DNA from: Christiangramia salexigens
GTDB lineage: Bacteria > Bacteroidota > Bacteroidia > Flavobacteriales > Flavobacteriaceae
Reading direction: 5' to 3'
Length of the DNA stretch: 64,000 nt
Assembly (NCBI RefSeq): GCF_001889005.1
Contig: NZ_CP018153.1
Location: 328,001 to 392,000 of the forward strand
Shown here in pieces: positions 26,947 through 37,598 of the stretch. The notes beneath the pieces are model-generated. The model saw nothing but the letters and a program-made list of their open reading frames with translations. It was not told where the DNA came from and did no database searches. How positions within the stretch are numbered: position 1 is the stretch's first letter; every line of letters begins with the position of its first letter. The position numbers and the translations under genes are program-made.

Positions 26947-29253
26947 ATGAATCAAGATTATATCAAACCGGATAACTGGTCAATAATAGAAGAGGATTTT
27001 GATCCGGGAAGAGTTAAATCATCTGAAAGTTTATTTAGTATTGGTAACGGCGCCATGGGGCAAAGAGCCAATTTTGAGGAGCATTATAGCGGTCCGAGTT
27101 TTCAGGGAAGTTATATAGGAGGAGTATTCTATCCAGATAAGACCAAAGTGGGCTGGTGGAAGAATGGTTATCCTGAATATTTCGCAAAGGTTCTAAACGC
27201 GCCTAACTGGATTGGAATAAATGTTTTTATAGACGGGGAAGCTCTGGATCTTTTCACTTGTAAATCGGTTAACAACTTCAAGAGGGAGTTGAATATGAAA
27301 GAAGGCTACTTAGCCCGTACTTTCGAGGCAACTTTGCCAAATGGAACTGAAATTGAAGTAAAAGCTCTGAGATTCCTTTCTATTGTAGATGATGAATTAG
27401 GCGCGATTAAGTATGAGGTAACTCCGCTTAATAAAGATGCGAAAATAAGTTTTGAACCTTACCTGGACGGAGGTATCACCAATACCGATGCCAACTGGGA
27501 GGAAAGATTCTGGAAAACTCATGAGGTTAAAAATGAAGATGATAAAGGTTTTATAGTATCTAAAACACTTAAAACTGAATTTCATGTTGGCACCTATATG
27601 CAATCAGAAATTTTCCTGAATGCAGAGAAGCAGGAATTAAAACCTGAAGTCAAAGAGGACGAAGACAGTATTGCTTTTTCATATGCTGTAAATGCTTCAA
27701 AAGGGCAAACGGCAGTTATTATAAAGTATGCCGGTTATGTTACAGATATGAATCATGAGCAATCTGATTTGGTAGTTGCAGCTTCAGCAGTATTGAAAAA
27801 TGCGCTTGACAAAGGTTTCGATGTGCTTAAGAATGAACAAAAAGATGCATGGGCGGCTATCTGGGAAATGGCAGATATCACGATCTCCGGCGACGTCAAA
27901 GCGCAGCAGGGAATCAGATTCAATATTTTCCAGTTGAACCAGACTTACCTTGGAAAAGATGAACGATTAAATATAGGGCCAAAAGGATTCACGGGTGAAA
28001 AATATGGAGGTAGTACGTATTGGGATACTGAAGCTTACTGTATTCCATTCTATATGGCTACCAAAGATCAAAAAGTAGCCAGAAAACTGCTTTCCTACAG
28101 ATATAATCATCTTGAAAAAGCTCAGGAAAATGCAGCTAAATTAGGGTTTTCCAATGGTGCGGCATTGTATCCAATGGTTACCATGAATGGTGAGGAAAGT
28201 CACAATGAATGGGAGATCACCTTTGAAGAGATCCACCGAAATGGTGCAATGGTATATGCTATTCACAATTATGTGAGATACACCGGAGACTTCGATTATA
28301 TTCCGGAAAAAGGTCTTGAGGTTATGATCGCTATTGCAAGATTCTGGCATCAGCGTGCAAACTTCAGCAAGGAGAAGAACAAATATGTAATCCTTGGAGT
28401 TACGGGACCTAACGAATATGAGAATAACGTGAACAATAACTGGTACACTAACTATCTAGCTAAATGGTGTATTGAGTATTGCGTTTCCATGATAGATAAG
28501 GTTAAGGATGGCTATGAAGATGATTATCACCGCATCATGGGACTTACTTCATTAAATGAAGGTGAGATCGCAAAATGGATGGAAGTGGCGGAGGATATGT
28601 ACTTCCCAAGATCAGAAGAGCATAATGTATTTTTACAACAGGATGGATTCCTGGATAAAGAGATCATACCGGTTTCAGATCTTTCTTCTAATCACCGTCC
28701 TATCAATCAGAAATGGAGTTGGGACAGGATCCTGAGATCATGTTATATAAAACAAGCCGATGTGCTTCAAGGTTTTTATTTCTTTGAAGACCACTTCAGC
28801 AAAGAAGAAATGGAAAGACATTTCGATTTTTATGAACCGATTACGGTTCATGAATCTTCGCTGTCACCATGTGTACATAGTATTCAGGCAGCAGTATTGG
28901 GTCGTATGGAGCAGGCTTATCAATTCTATTTAAGAACTTCAAGACTGGATCTGGATGACTATAATAAAGAAGTTGAGCAGGGTTGTCATATCACGAGTAT
29001 GGCAGGTACCTGGATGAGTATAGTTGAAGGTTTTGGAGGTATGAGAGTTCAGGATGGTCAATTGTCATTCAAACCTCAGATCCCTGAGCAATGGGATGCT
29101 TATTCCTTTAAAATTAACTTCAGGGACAGGATCTTAAAGGTTGATGTTTCGTCCGGTAAAACCAATTTCTTACTGGAAGGGGAAGGATCACTGGAAATAC
29201 TTGTTAATGACAAGTTATTGGAGGTGCACCCAAATCAGGCTGTAAGTGTTTAA
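26947..29253 (+). CDS. Maltose phosphorylase (GH65)
   Basis: The enzyme cleaves maltose with phosphate to beta-glucose-1-phosphate and glucose. The 768-residue protein has no signal peptide and the GH65 layout: N-terminal beta-sandwich, helical linker, (alpha/alpha)6 barrel and small C-terminal beta domain. Catalytic acid Glu490 sits in TGPNEYENN, near the position known for Lactobacillus maltose phosphorylase. Phosphate-binding segments near the HESSLSPCVHSIQA and CHITSMAGTW motifs are also conserved. Kojibiose or trehalose phosphorylase cannot be excluded from sequence alone, but the starch locus and the following GH13 genes favour maltose. Confidence 0.9.
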   Translation: MNQDYIKPDNWSIIEEDFDPGRVKSSESLFSIGNGAMGQRANFEEHYSGPSFQGSYIGGVFYPDKTKVGWWKNGYPEYFAKVLNAPNWIGINVFIDGEALDLFTCKSVNNFKRELNMKEGYLARTFEATLPNGTEIEVKALRFLSIVDDELGAIKYEVTPLNKDAKISFEPYLDGGITNTDANWEERFWKTHEVKNEDDKGFIVSKTLKTEFHVGTYMQSEIFLNAEKQELKPEVKEDEDSIAFSYAVNASKGQTAVIIKYAGYVTDMNHEQSDLVVAASAVLKNALDKGFDVLKNEQKDAWAAIWEMADITISGDVKAQQGIRFNIFQLNQTYLGKDERLNIGPKGFTGEKYGGSTYWDTEAYCIPFYMATKDQKVARKLLSYRYNHLEKAQENAAKLGFSNGAALYPMVTMNGEESHNEWEITFEEIHRNGAMVYAIHNYVRYTGDFDYIPEKGLEVMIAIARFWHQRANFSKEKNKYVILGVTGPNEYENNVNNNWYTNYLAKWCIEYCVSMIDKVKDGYEDDYHRIMGLTSLNEGEIAKWMEVAEDMYFPRSEEHNVFLQQDGFLDKEIIPVSDLSSNHRPINQKWSWDRILRSCYIKQADVLQGFYFFEDHFSKEEMERHFDFYEPITVHESSLSPCVHSIQAAVLGRMEQAYQFYLRTSRLDLDDYNKEVEQGCHITSMAGTWMSIVEGFGGMRVQDGQLSFKPQIPEQWDAYSFKINFRDRILKVDVSSGKTNFLLEGEGSLEILVNDKLLEVHPNQAVSV

Positions 29254-29260
29254 ATTATCC

Positions 29261-29292
29261 AAGGCTTCCCTAAATTTAGGTAAGCCTTTTTT
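29261..29292 (+). terminator. Intra-operon terminator after the GH65 gene
   Basis: A 28-base near-perfect palindrome (29261-29288, one mismatched pair) ends in a T tract 8 bases after the phosphorylase stop and about 20 bases before the next GH13 start. The exported enzymes downstream may be expressed at a lower level or from their own promoter. Confidence 0.75.
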
Positions 29293-29311
29293 CATTCAAT
29301 AATATTACTTG

Positions 29312-31177
29312 ATGAAGCGTATAACATTTTTATTAGTCCTGTTTATCTGTAATTCGGTTTTAGCGCAGATAGACAGAGTTGAGCCTCCAAACTGGTGGGT
29401 TGGAATGGAAAATGAGCATTTACAGTTATTGGTATATGGTCAAAATATAGGTAAATCCGTTCCTTCTTTAGACTACGATGGTGTTCAAATCACCGGAGTT
29501 AAGAAAGGCGATAGTCCGAATTATCTTTTTATTGATCTCACTATCTCCGATCAGGCTGAGGCGGGAACCCTTAAAATTCAGTTTAAACCGGAAAAAGGGA
29601 AAAAAATCGTTCATGAATATGAATTGTTGGAGCGTACAAGGCCTGCTGAAGACTTCAAAGGGTTTGATAATACCGATGCGGTTTATCTTATAACGCCAGA
29701 CAGATTCGCCAATGGAGACACTGCCAACGATACAGATAATTCGTTACTGGAAAAAACTATAGACAGAACTAACGATTATGCTCGCCACGGCGGGGATATC
29801 AGAGGGATCATAGATCATCTGGACTATATTGAAGATATGGGGTTCACCGCTATCTGGTCCTCTCCGCTTCTTATAAATGATATGGCATCGGCCTCTTATC
29901 ATGGTTATGCTATGACCGATTTCTATAAGGTAGATCCAAGATTTGGAAGTCTTTCAGAATATAAGGAATTGGCAGAAAAAGCGAGAGAGAGGGGTATTAA
30001 ACTTATCATGGATCAGGTGGCGAATCATACAGGGATAGAACACTGGTGGATGAAGGATTTGCCATTTGAGAACTGGATCAACTTTCAGGAGAGATATGAA
30101 AATGGGGAGTCTACGATCTATTCGAATCACAGACGTACTTCCAATCAGGATTCCTATGCAGCAGAAACAGATAAAAAGAGAATGACTGAAGGCTGGTTTG
30201 TAGATACCATGCCTGATCTAAATCAGAAAAATCCATTTTTAGCTACCTATCTTATACAGAATAGTATTTGGTGGGTGGAAACTCTGGGTCTGGGAGGTAT
30301 TCGTCAGGATACTTATCCTTATCCTAATAAAGAGTTTATGAGTGAATGGGCAGGAGCTATTATGCAGGAATACCCGGAATTCAATATCGTTGGGGAAGAG
30401 TGGAGCTATAATCCTCTCTTGATAAGATACTGGCAGGATGGCGTAAAGAACAGGGATGGATACACTTCTAATCTAAGGTCTACAATGGATTTTGCCATGC
30501 AGAGTAATATCGTTCAGGGTCTTAAAGAGAAAGAAGCATGGGATACCGGCCTGATCAAGATGTATGAAGGTCTGGCTAATGATTTTGCTTATGCCGATCC
30601 GGAAAATATCATGATCTTTCCGGATAATCATGATATGAGTCGCATTTACACACAATTAGGTGAGGATGCTGTAAAAACTAAAATGGCTCTGAGTTACCTA
30701 TTGATCTTACCCAGAATACCACAGATTTATTATGGAACAGAAATTTTAATGAGCGATGCTGCAAAACCCGGAGATCATGGTCTAATTAGAACAGATTTTC
30801 CCGGTGGCTGGAAGAATAGCAGCAAGAATGCTTTTACGGGAGAGGGATTATCGCAGGAACAGGCAGATATGCAGTCTTACCTGAAAAAACTGTTGAATTA
30901 CAGAAAAAACAGTATAGCTATTCATTCTGGAAAAACTATCCATTTTGCGCCGGAAAACAGTACCTATCTAATCTCGCGAATCGCAGAAGACGAAACAATA
31001 GTTTTGATCCTTAATAAGAATACCGAACCGGTAGAGTTCGATCTAAAGCGTTATAAAGAATTAGGTCTGGAAGGTAAGACGCTTAAAAATCTAATTACAG
31101 GAGATACCATGAAATGGTCGGGGAGTTTAAAACTACCTGCACAGGGAGCGTATCTGTTAACTACAAAGATGAATTAA
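29312..31177 (+). CDS. Exported GH13 maltodextrin hydrolase (cyclomaltodextrinase/neopullulanase-like, SusA-type)
   Basis: The start is ATG 29312; the preceding TTG would add only one Met. A Sec signal (FLLVLFICNSVLAQ) precedes an N-terminal beta-sandwich (about 22-115, PPNWWVGMENEHLQLLVYG) characteristic of cyclomaltodextrinases. The GH13 barrel carries nucleophile Asp333 in GIRQDTYPYP, acid/base Glu362 in IVGEEWS and Asp in FPDNHDMSR. The 621-residue length fits. It is probably periplasmic and, like SusA, trims imported oligosaccharides to maltose. It sits between the phosphorylase and a second GH13 lipoprotein gene. Confidence 0.9.
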   Translation: MKRITFLLVLFICNSVLAQIDRVEPPNWWVGMENEHLQLLVYGQNIGKSVPSLDYDGVQITGVKKGDSPNYLFIDLTISDQAEAGTLKIQFKPEKGKKIVHEYELLERTRPAEDFKGFDNTDAVYLITPDRFANGDTANDTDNSLLEKTIDRTNDYARHGGDIRGIIDHLDYIEDMGFTAIWSSPLLINDMASASYHGYAMTDFYKVDPRFGSLSEYKELAEKARERGIKLIMDQVANHTGIEHWWMKDLPFENWINFQERYENGESTIYSNHRRTSNQDSYAAETDKKRMTEGWFVDTMPDLNQKNPFLATYLIQNSIWWVETLGLGGIRQDTYPYPNKEFMSEWAGAIMQEYPEFNIVGEEWSYNPLLIRYWQDGVKNRDGYTSNLRSTMDFAMQSNIVQGLKEKEAWDTGLIKMYEGLANDFAYADPENIMIFPDNHDMSRIYTQLGEDAVKTKMALSYLLILPRIPQIYYGTEILMSDAAKPGDHGLIRTDFPGGWKNSSKNAFTGEGLSQEQADMQSYLKKLLNYRKNSIAIHSGKTIHFAPENSTYLISRIAEDETIVLILNKNTEPVEFDLKRYKELGLEGKTLKNLITGDTMKWSGSLKLPAQGAYLLTTKMN

Positions 31178-31199
31178 AATTAAAACAGAGAATACACTT

Positions 31200-32642
31200 A
31201 TGAAAAAATTACTTTTATTAATTACCGTGTTTACTTTTTTCGTGTCGTGCAAGAACGAGCAGAAGGAAGCGGTTAAAACCGAAACTACCAAAGAGAACAG
31301 TCTTCCTCCGGTAGATAATGAAATGATGGAGTCGGCTGTGATCTATGAAGCCAATATCCGTCAATATTCCCCAGAAGGGAGTTTTGATGCTTTTACAAAG
31401 GACATTCCTCAATTAAAGGAACTTGGAGTTAAAGTGATCTGGCTTATGCCGATGTACCCGATTTCTGAGAAAAACAGAAAAGCAACAGGTGGCCGTGATG
31501 TTGAGGACATCGAAGATCCGGAAGAGCGCAAAAAATATCTTGGAAGCTACTATTCCATTTCAGATTACAAGGCTGTAAATCCTGAGCATGGAACTATGGA
31601 AGATTTCGACGAATTGGTGGAAACTGCTCATCAAAATGGAATGTATGTAATCCTTGACTGGGTGGCTAACCACACTGGGTGGGATCATCAATGGATCACC
31701 GACCATCCGGATTGGTATACGCAGAATGAAAAAGGGGAGATCGTAGATCCAATAAACCAGGATACCGGAGAATCATGGGGCTGGACAGATGTTGCCGATC
31801 TTAATTTTGATAACCAGGAAATGCGTAAAGCAATGATAGAAGACATGATCTTTTGGGTTAAAGAGCATGATGTAGATGGTTTTAGAGCAGATGCAGCACA
31901 TTCTGTACCTACCGATTTCTGGGAAACTGCAGCTAAAAAAATAAAGGAAGTTAAGCCGGTATTCATGTTGGCCGAAGCAGAGAGCCCTAAAGATCTTTTC
32001 CATAACGCATTTGATATGGGGTATAACTGGGAAGGTCATCATTTAATGAATTCCATAGCCAAAGGCGAAGCAAATGCAAAGGACTGGGATAATTATATGA
32101 AAAAAGTGGATTCTACTTTTCAGAAAGATGATTTCCTGATGAACTTCGTGACCAATCATGATGAGAATTCATGGGCAGGAACGGTTAAGGAAAGAATGGG
32201 AGATGCTTCAGAAGCTATGCTGGCAATGAGTTATACACTTCCCGGAATGCCACTTATATATAGCGGACAGGAATATGATATGGATAAACGTTTGAAGTTT
32301 TTCGAGAAAGACACCATTGCTAAAACCAAAGGAAAGGTTTATCCGATTTTAGAGAAATTAGGCGAATTAAAAGCAAATAATCCGGCCCTGCATGGTGGTA
32401 AAGATGCAGCTTCTTATACAGCAGTTAAAACCTCTGCCGATAAAAAGATACTTGCCTATAAAAGGGAAAAAGCAGGAGCGGTTATATATTATGTTGCAAA
32501 CATGAGTGATAAACCTGTAAGTTTCAGCACAGAAATAGAGGGCACATTTAAGGATTATATTCCGGGAGCTGAGATCAAGATCGCTAAGGATCAGAAATTA
32601 GAATTTAAACCTTGGGAGTACAAAATTTTGATAAATAAATAA
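31200..32642 (+). CDS. GH13 alpha-glucanase lipoprotein
   Basis: A lipoprotein signal ending FVSC (Cys17) is followed by a Lys/Glu-rich spacer and a GH13 barrel (about 45-390). Catalytic residues are Asp231 in FRADAAHSVP, Glu259 in FMLAEAES and Asp321 in TNHDENSW. A C-terminal all-beta domain follows (YYVANMSDKPVSFSTEIEG). The 480-residue product lacks the N-terminal domain of its neighbour, so the two enzymes are not simple duplicates. It likely works on the periplasmic side of a membrane on maltodextrins or branch points; exact specificity is not readable. A strong terminator closes the operon. Confidence 0.88.
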   Translation: MKKLLLLITVFTFFVSCKNEQKEAVKTETTKENSLPPVDNEMMESAVIYEANIRQYSPEGSFDAFTKDIPQLKELGVKVIWLMPMYPISEKNRKATGGRDVEDIEDPEERKKYLGSYYSISDYKAVNPEHGTMEDFDELVETAHQNGMYVILDWVANHTGWDHQWITDHPDWYTQNEKGEIVDPINQDTGESWGWTDVADLNFDNQEMRKAMIEDMIFWVKEHDVDGFRADAAHSVPTDFWETAAKKIKEVKPVFMLAEAESPKDLFHNAFDMGYNWEGHHLMNSIAKGEANAKDWDNYMKKVDSTFQKDDFLMNFVTNHDENSWAGTVKERMGDASEAMLAMSYTLPGMPLIYSGQEYDMDKRLKFFEKDTIAKTKGKVYPILEKLGELKANNPALHGGKDAASYTAVKTSADKKILAYKREKAGAVIYYVANMSDKPVSFSTEIEGTFKDYIPGAEIKIAKDQKLEFKPWEYKILINK

Positions 32643-32663
32643 TTAAACTCCTAAAAATTTGAT

Positions 32664-32690
32664 AAAAGCCGCTTTATTGCGGCTTTTTTT
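32664..32690 (+). terminator. Intrinsic terminator of the maltose operon
   Basis: Perfect 9-bp arms (32664-32672 and 32679-32687) around a 6-nt loop are followed by a T tract, 22 bases after the GH13 lipoprotein stop. Confidence 0.9.
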
Positions 32691-32702
32691 ATTAGTTATC
32701 AA

Positions 32703-32718
32703 CCGAAAACGTTTTAGT
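32703..32718. promoter_or_regulatory. LacI-type operator-like site upstream of pfkA
   Basis: CGAAAACGTTTTAG at 32704-32717 shares the core CGAAAACGTTTT with the palindrome before susC; only the 3' half deviates. It lies between the maltose-operon terminator and pfkA, 50-64 bases before the pfkA start, consistent with the same LacI protein acting on the glycolytic genes. Confidence 0.6.
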
Positions 32719-32767
32719 TTTTTCCGAAATTAGGTTATAAGGATTAATTCGAATAGCTTTGGGCTGA

Positions 32768-33754
32768 ATGGCCAAGAAAATCACAAATATCGCAGTTCTA
32801 ACCTCCGGAGGAGATGCTCCGGGAATGAATGCTGCCATACGAGCAGTAGTAAGGGCTTGCTCATTTTATAACATAGAATGTACAGGTGTTTATAGGGGGT
32901 ATCAGGGGCTTATTGAAGCCGATTTTATAAAACTAGATGCCCGTTCGGTTAGAAATATCATTAATAAAGGTGGAACATTCTTAAAATCCACCAGATCACT
33001 CGATTTTAAAACCAAGGAAGGCAGAAAAATAGCCTATGACAATCTTAAGGCGAATAATGTAGACGCCTTGATCGTTATTGGTGGCGACGGTACTTTTACC
33101 GGTGGCCAGCTGTTCAGTCAGGAATTTGATATTCCTCTGGTAGGTATTCCTGCTACTATTGATAATGATATTAATGGTACAGATTATACCCTTGGTTATG
33201 ACACTGCTCTTAATACTGTAGTGGAAGCGATCGATAAGATTAGGGATACGGCAAGTTCACATAACAGGTTATTTCTTGTTGAGGTTATGGGACGTGATGC
33301 AGGAGATATCGCGCTTAATAGCGGTATTGGTGCAGGTGCCGAAGAGATCCTTATCCCCGAAGAAGATATGGGGACAGAGAGATTATTGGATTCGCTTAAG
33401 AGAAGTAAGAAAACCGGTAAAACCTCCAGTATCATAGTGGTTGCTGAAGGTGAAAAAAGCGGTAAAAACATATTCGAACTCGCCAGTTATATTGAAGAAA
33501 ATATGGACGAGTACGAAGTAAGGGTGTCTGTTCTGGGTCACATACAACGCGGAGGTTCTCCTAGTTGCTTTGACCGTGTCCTTGCCAGTAAACTTGGCGT
33601 TGGAGCAGTAGAGGCCCTTATGAATGGGAAGTCTGGAATTATGATCGGAATTCATCATCAAAAGGTGGTGCATGTAGATCTTGTAACCGCTATTAAAGAC
33701 GACTCGAAAATTGATAATGAATTACGAAGGGTGGCAGACATCACTTCGGTTTAA
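32768..33754 (+). CDS. pfkA: ATP-dependent 6-phosphofructokinase
   Basis: PfkA phosphorylates fructose-6-phosphate at the committed step of glycolysis. The 328 residues include the nucleotide loop LTSGGDAPGMNAAIRAV, the GGDGTFTGG motif, catalytic PATIDNDINGTDYTLGYDTA and substrate-binding VEVMGRDAGDIA. Gly in the GGDGT ATP site is the type usual for ATP-dependent enzymes rather than PPi-dependent ones. The gene leads a plus-strand run with gap, directly behind the starch/maltose operon. A TAGCTTTG box lies at 32754-32761, unusually close to the ATG. Confidence 0.96.
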   Translation: MAKKITNIAVLTSGGDAPGMNAAIRAVVRACSFYNIECTGVYRGYQGLIEADFIKLDARSVRNIINKGGTFLKSTRSLDFKTKEGRKIAYDNLKANNVDALIVIGGDGTFTGGQLFSQEFDIPLVGIPATIDNDINGTDYTLGYDTALNTVVEAIDKIRDTASSHNRLFLVEVMGRDAGDIALNSGIGAGAEEILIPEEDMGTERLLDSLKRSKKTGKTSSIIVVAEGEKSGKNIFELASYIEENMDEYEVRVSVLGHIQRGGSPSCFDRVLASKLGVGAVEALMNGKSGIMIGIHHQKVVHVDLVTAIKDDSKIDNELRRVADITSV

Positions 33755-33758
33755 TTAA

Positions 33759-34769
<1,011 letters not shown>

Positions 34770-34776
34770 TATATTT

Positions 34777-34842
34777 AAACCCAAAGAGAATTAGACTGGA
34801 TTATAGATAATAGATCCTTACCTGGTTGTCTTTGGGTTTTTT
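34777..34842 (+). terminator. Probable terminator after gap (large loop)
   Basis: Perfect 11-bp arms (34777-34787 and 34829-34839) lead into a T tract. The 41-nt loop is long and may hold a smaller helix. It lies 7 bases after the gap stop. Confidence 0.7.
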
Positions 34843-34863
34843 CTTTTAATCATATTAAAGCGC

Positions 34864-35721
34864 ATGATATTAATTGCTGACGGTGGTTCCACCAAATGTG
34901 ACTGGATACTTCTGGATAATGACGGAGAACAGGTTTTAAAAACAAGAACAAAAGGATTGAATCCTGCAGTTTTTAAAGAACCTGTGCTGGAAGAAAGACT
35001 GGCAGAAAATCCTGATCTATCTGAAATTAAGCACAAGATCGAAAAGGTTCACTTTTACGGTGCTGGTTGTGGAACTCCTACACCAAGAGAATTGCTTAGG
35101 AGTATTATTGCCAACTATTTTACCAATGCAGATGAAGTTTTGGTGATGGAAGATATGGTGGCGGCAGTTTATGCGGCAACCACAGAGCCTGGGATAGTTT
35201 GTATCCTTGGAACTGGTTCTAATAGCTGCTATTATGATGGTGAGAATATTCATCAGGCAGTAGATTCCTTGGGATATATCCTGATGGATGAAGCCAGCGG
35301 AAACTACTTTGGTAAACGTCTTATAAGAGATTACTATTATAAGCGTATGCCTCCGGAGATCGCAGAAAGTTTTGAAAAGAAATTTGATTTGAATTCAGAT
35401 ACCATCAAAATGAACTTATACAGAAAGGATAATCCAAATACCTATCTGGCCCATTTTGCTGAATTTATTTTCACCAGTGAACGCAACGGATATTTCTATA
35501 AATTGCTTCATGAAGGAATTTCAGATTTCATCCATTCCAGAGTGCTGAGTTATCCACAAGTGAGCAATGTGCCTGTGCATTTTATTGGTAGTATTGCTTA
35601 TTTTAGTGAGGATATTATTTGTGCAGTGGCACAGCCTTATGGAATTAAAATAGGGAACATTGTAAGAAGACCTATCGATGCTTTGATAGATTATTATAGA
35701 AAGAATGTGATAAAGGCTTAA
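34864..35721 (+). CDS. BadF/BadG-type kinase, probable N-acetylglucosamine kinase
   Basis: The 285-residue cytoplasmic protein belongs to the ASKHA ATPase fold. It has phosphate-1 motif DGGSTKCDWILLD, phosphate-2 motif CILGTGSNSCYYDG and a GGxG-type turn (SLGYILMDEASGNYFG). Relatives in Bacteroidota are annotated as N-acetylglucosamine kinases of the BadF/BadG/BcrA/BcrD group. It may be co-regulated with pfkA-gap by read-through, although a hairpin separates it from gap. Glucosamine or another hexose is possible as substrate. Confidence 0.82.
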   Translation: MILIADGGSTKCDWILLDNDGEQVLKTRTKGLNPAVFKEPVLEERLAENPDLSEIKHKIEKVHFYGAGCGTPTPRELLRSIIANYFTNADEVLVMEDMVAAVYAATTEPGIVCILGTGSNSCYYDGENIHQAVDSLGYILMDEASGNYFGKRLIRDYYYKRMPPEIAESFEKKFDLNSDTIKMNLYRKDNPNTYLAHFAEFIFTSERNGYFYKLLHEGISDFIHSRVLSYPQVSNVPVHFIGSIAYFSEDIICAVAQPYGIKIGNIVRRPIDALIDYYRKNVIKA

Positions 35722-35747
35722 GCCCAAATCCTAATAGATAAAATAAG

Positions 35748-35773
35748 AACCTGCTTTTTAGCAGGTTTTTTTT
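35748..35773 (+). terminator. Intrinsic terminator after the kinase gene
   Basis: Perfect 7-bp arms (35748-35754 and 35761-35767) around a 6-nt loop are followed by a run of T residues. Confidence 0.88.
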
Positions 35774-35943
35774 ATGGCAATATTCACCAAAACTTTATGC
35801 ATAGTTATATGAAAATCTGATTTTCAGCGCCTTTGGATTATTAATTTATTGAATGGATTAGCGAATTATAAAATCATCTGTTAACTTTAGACTTAAGTTT
35901 TCGAGACCCTACCCGAATAATTTCATTAATTCAAAGTTTAAAT

Positions 35944-37482
35944 ATGCTGGTAAAGGTCTACGGAAGTGCGGTTTTTGGAGTAGAAGCTACAACCATAACC
36001 GTGGAGGTGAACATTACCTCGGGAATAGGTTATCATCTTGTGGGACTCCCCGATAATGCCGTTAAGGAATCCAGTTACCGTATCACCGCAGCTTTTCAGA
36101 ATAATCATTATAAATTACCGGGAAAAAAGATCATTATCAATATGGCTCCCGCCGACCTTCGCAAGGAAGGTTCAGCCTATGACCTCACTTTTGCGCTTGG
36201 AATTCTCGCTGCCTCCGGACAGATAAAAGCAGATAATATTTCTGATTACCTTATAATGGGTGAATTATCCCTGGATGGTAGTCTCCAACCTATAAAAGGA
36301 GCCCTGCCTATAGCTATACAGGCAAAAAAAGAAGGTTTTAAAGGGTTTATCCTGCCTAAGCAGAATGTTCAGGAGGCGGCAATTGTTTCCGATTTGGAAG
36401 TGTATGGCGTAGATAACATAACCGAAGTGATCAGGTTTTTTGATGAAGGAAAAGAACTAGAAAGGACCATTATAAATACGCGGGAAATCTTTTATAATCA
36501 ACTCAACGATTTCGATTTCGATTTTGCCGATGTAAAGGGACAGGAATCCATTAAACGCTGTATGGAAATTGCAGCTGCCGGTGGCCATAATATAATTCTT
36601 ATAGGTCCTCCGGGGGCTGGAAAAACCATGTTGGCCAAGCGACTGCCAAGTATTTTGCCTCCAATGACGCTTCAGGAAGCACTCGAAACCACGAAAATTC
36701 ACAGTGTAGCCGGTAGGATAAAGGAAAATGTGGGCTTAATGTCTCAAAGACCATTTAGAAGTCCTCATCATACGATCTCTGATGTGGCCCTTGTTGGAGG
36801 AGGAGCTTATCCGCAACCGGGAGAGATCTCACTTTCTCACAATGGAGTATTGTTTTTGGATGAATTGCCCGAATTTAAACGCGGCGTTCTTGAAGTAATG
36901 CGACAGCCTTTGGAAGACCGGGAGGTGACAATTTCCAGAGCGAAATTTACGGTCACTTATCCTTCTAGTTTTATGCTTGTTGCGAGTATGAACCCGAGTC
37001 CGGGAGGTTACTTTAACGACCCTTCCGCACCGGTGAGTTCCACCGCTTCAGAAATGCAAAGATACCTCAGTAAGATCAGCGGGCCGCTTTTAGACCGCAT
37101 AGACATCCATATTGAAGTTACTCCCGTTCCTTTTGATAAGCTCAGTGATGAAAGAAAAGGAGAGAGCAGTGTTTCCATTCGGGAGAGGGTCACTAAGGCC
37201 AGGGAATTGCAATTTATCAGGTTCAGGGACCTTGAGAATATTCATTACAATGCTCAAATGGGAACCCGGCAGATCAGAGAATTCTGTAAACTGGATGAGA
37301 ATTCTAAACTTCTGCTTAAAACCGCCATGGAGCGTTTAAACCTTTCAGCCAGAGCCTATGATCGTATTTTAAAGGTGGCAAGAAGTATTGCAGATCTTGA
37401 AAATTCTGAATGTATAAATGGAGTGCACATCAGCGAAGCCATTCAATACCGTAGTCTGGATAGAGAAGGCTGGTTAGCTTGA
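35944..37482 (+). CDS. yifB: YifB/ComM-family Mg chelatase-like AAA+ ATPase
   Basis: The 512-residue protein has an N-terminal ChlI/Lon-like domain (about 1-175, VYGSAVFGVEATTITVEVNI). The AAA+ Mg-chelatase core has its P-loop GPPGAGKT at 221-228 and Walker B-like LFLDELPEF. A C-terminal helical domain follows (NLSARAYDRILKVARSIADLE). ComM-type proteins are hexameric helicases promoting branch migration during natural transformation in some bacteria; the role in flavobacteria is not established. It stands alone between two terminator-bounded units. Confidence 0.92.
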   Translation: MLVKVYGSAVFGVEATTITVEVNITSGIGYHLVGLPDNAVKESSYRITAAFQNNHYKLPGKKIIINMAPADLRKEGSAYDLTFALGILAASGQIKADNISDYLIMGELSLDGSLQPIKGALPIAIQAKKEGFKGFILPKQNVQEAAIVSDLEVYGVDNITEVIRFFDEGKELERTIINTREIFYNQLNDFDFDFADVKGQESIKRCMEIAAAGGHNIILIGPPGAGKTMLAKRLPSILPPMTLQEALETTKIHSVAGRIKENVGLMSQRPFRSPHHTISDVALVGGGAYPQPGEISLSHNGVLFLDELPEFKRGVLEVMRQPLEDREVTISRAKFTVTYPSSFMLVASMNPSPGGYFNDPSAPVSSTASEMQRYLSKISGPLLDRIDIHIEVTPVPFDKLSDERKGESSVSIRERVTKARELQFIRFRDLENIHYNAQMGTRQIREFCKLDENSKLLLKTAMERLNLSARAYDRILKVARSIADLENSECINGVHISEAIQYRSLDREGWLA

Positions 37483-37598
37483 AATATCTTCAGTTTTAAT
37501 TAACTAAAGCTTTCAGGGCTTTTTCCTATTTTTGGTAAAACCTTAAAAATCCAATTCGGTTTCGGAGATAAGTTATCCGAACCAACAACCTAAATTCA

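Noticed and set aside
35904..35912. AGACCCTAC before yifB, resembling the loop of the 42-43 kb repeats
   Set aside because: Only about ten bases match and neither the stems nor the conserved tail are present, so I treat it as coincidence.
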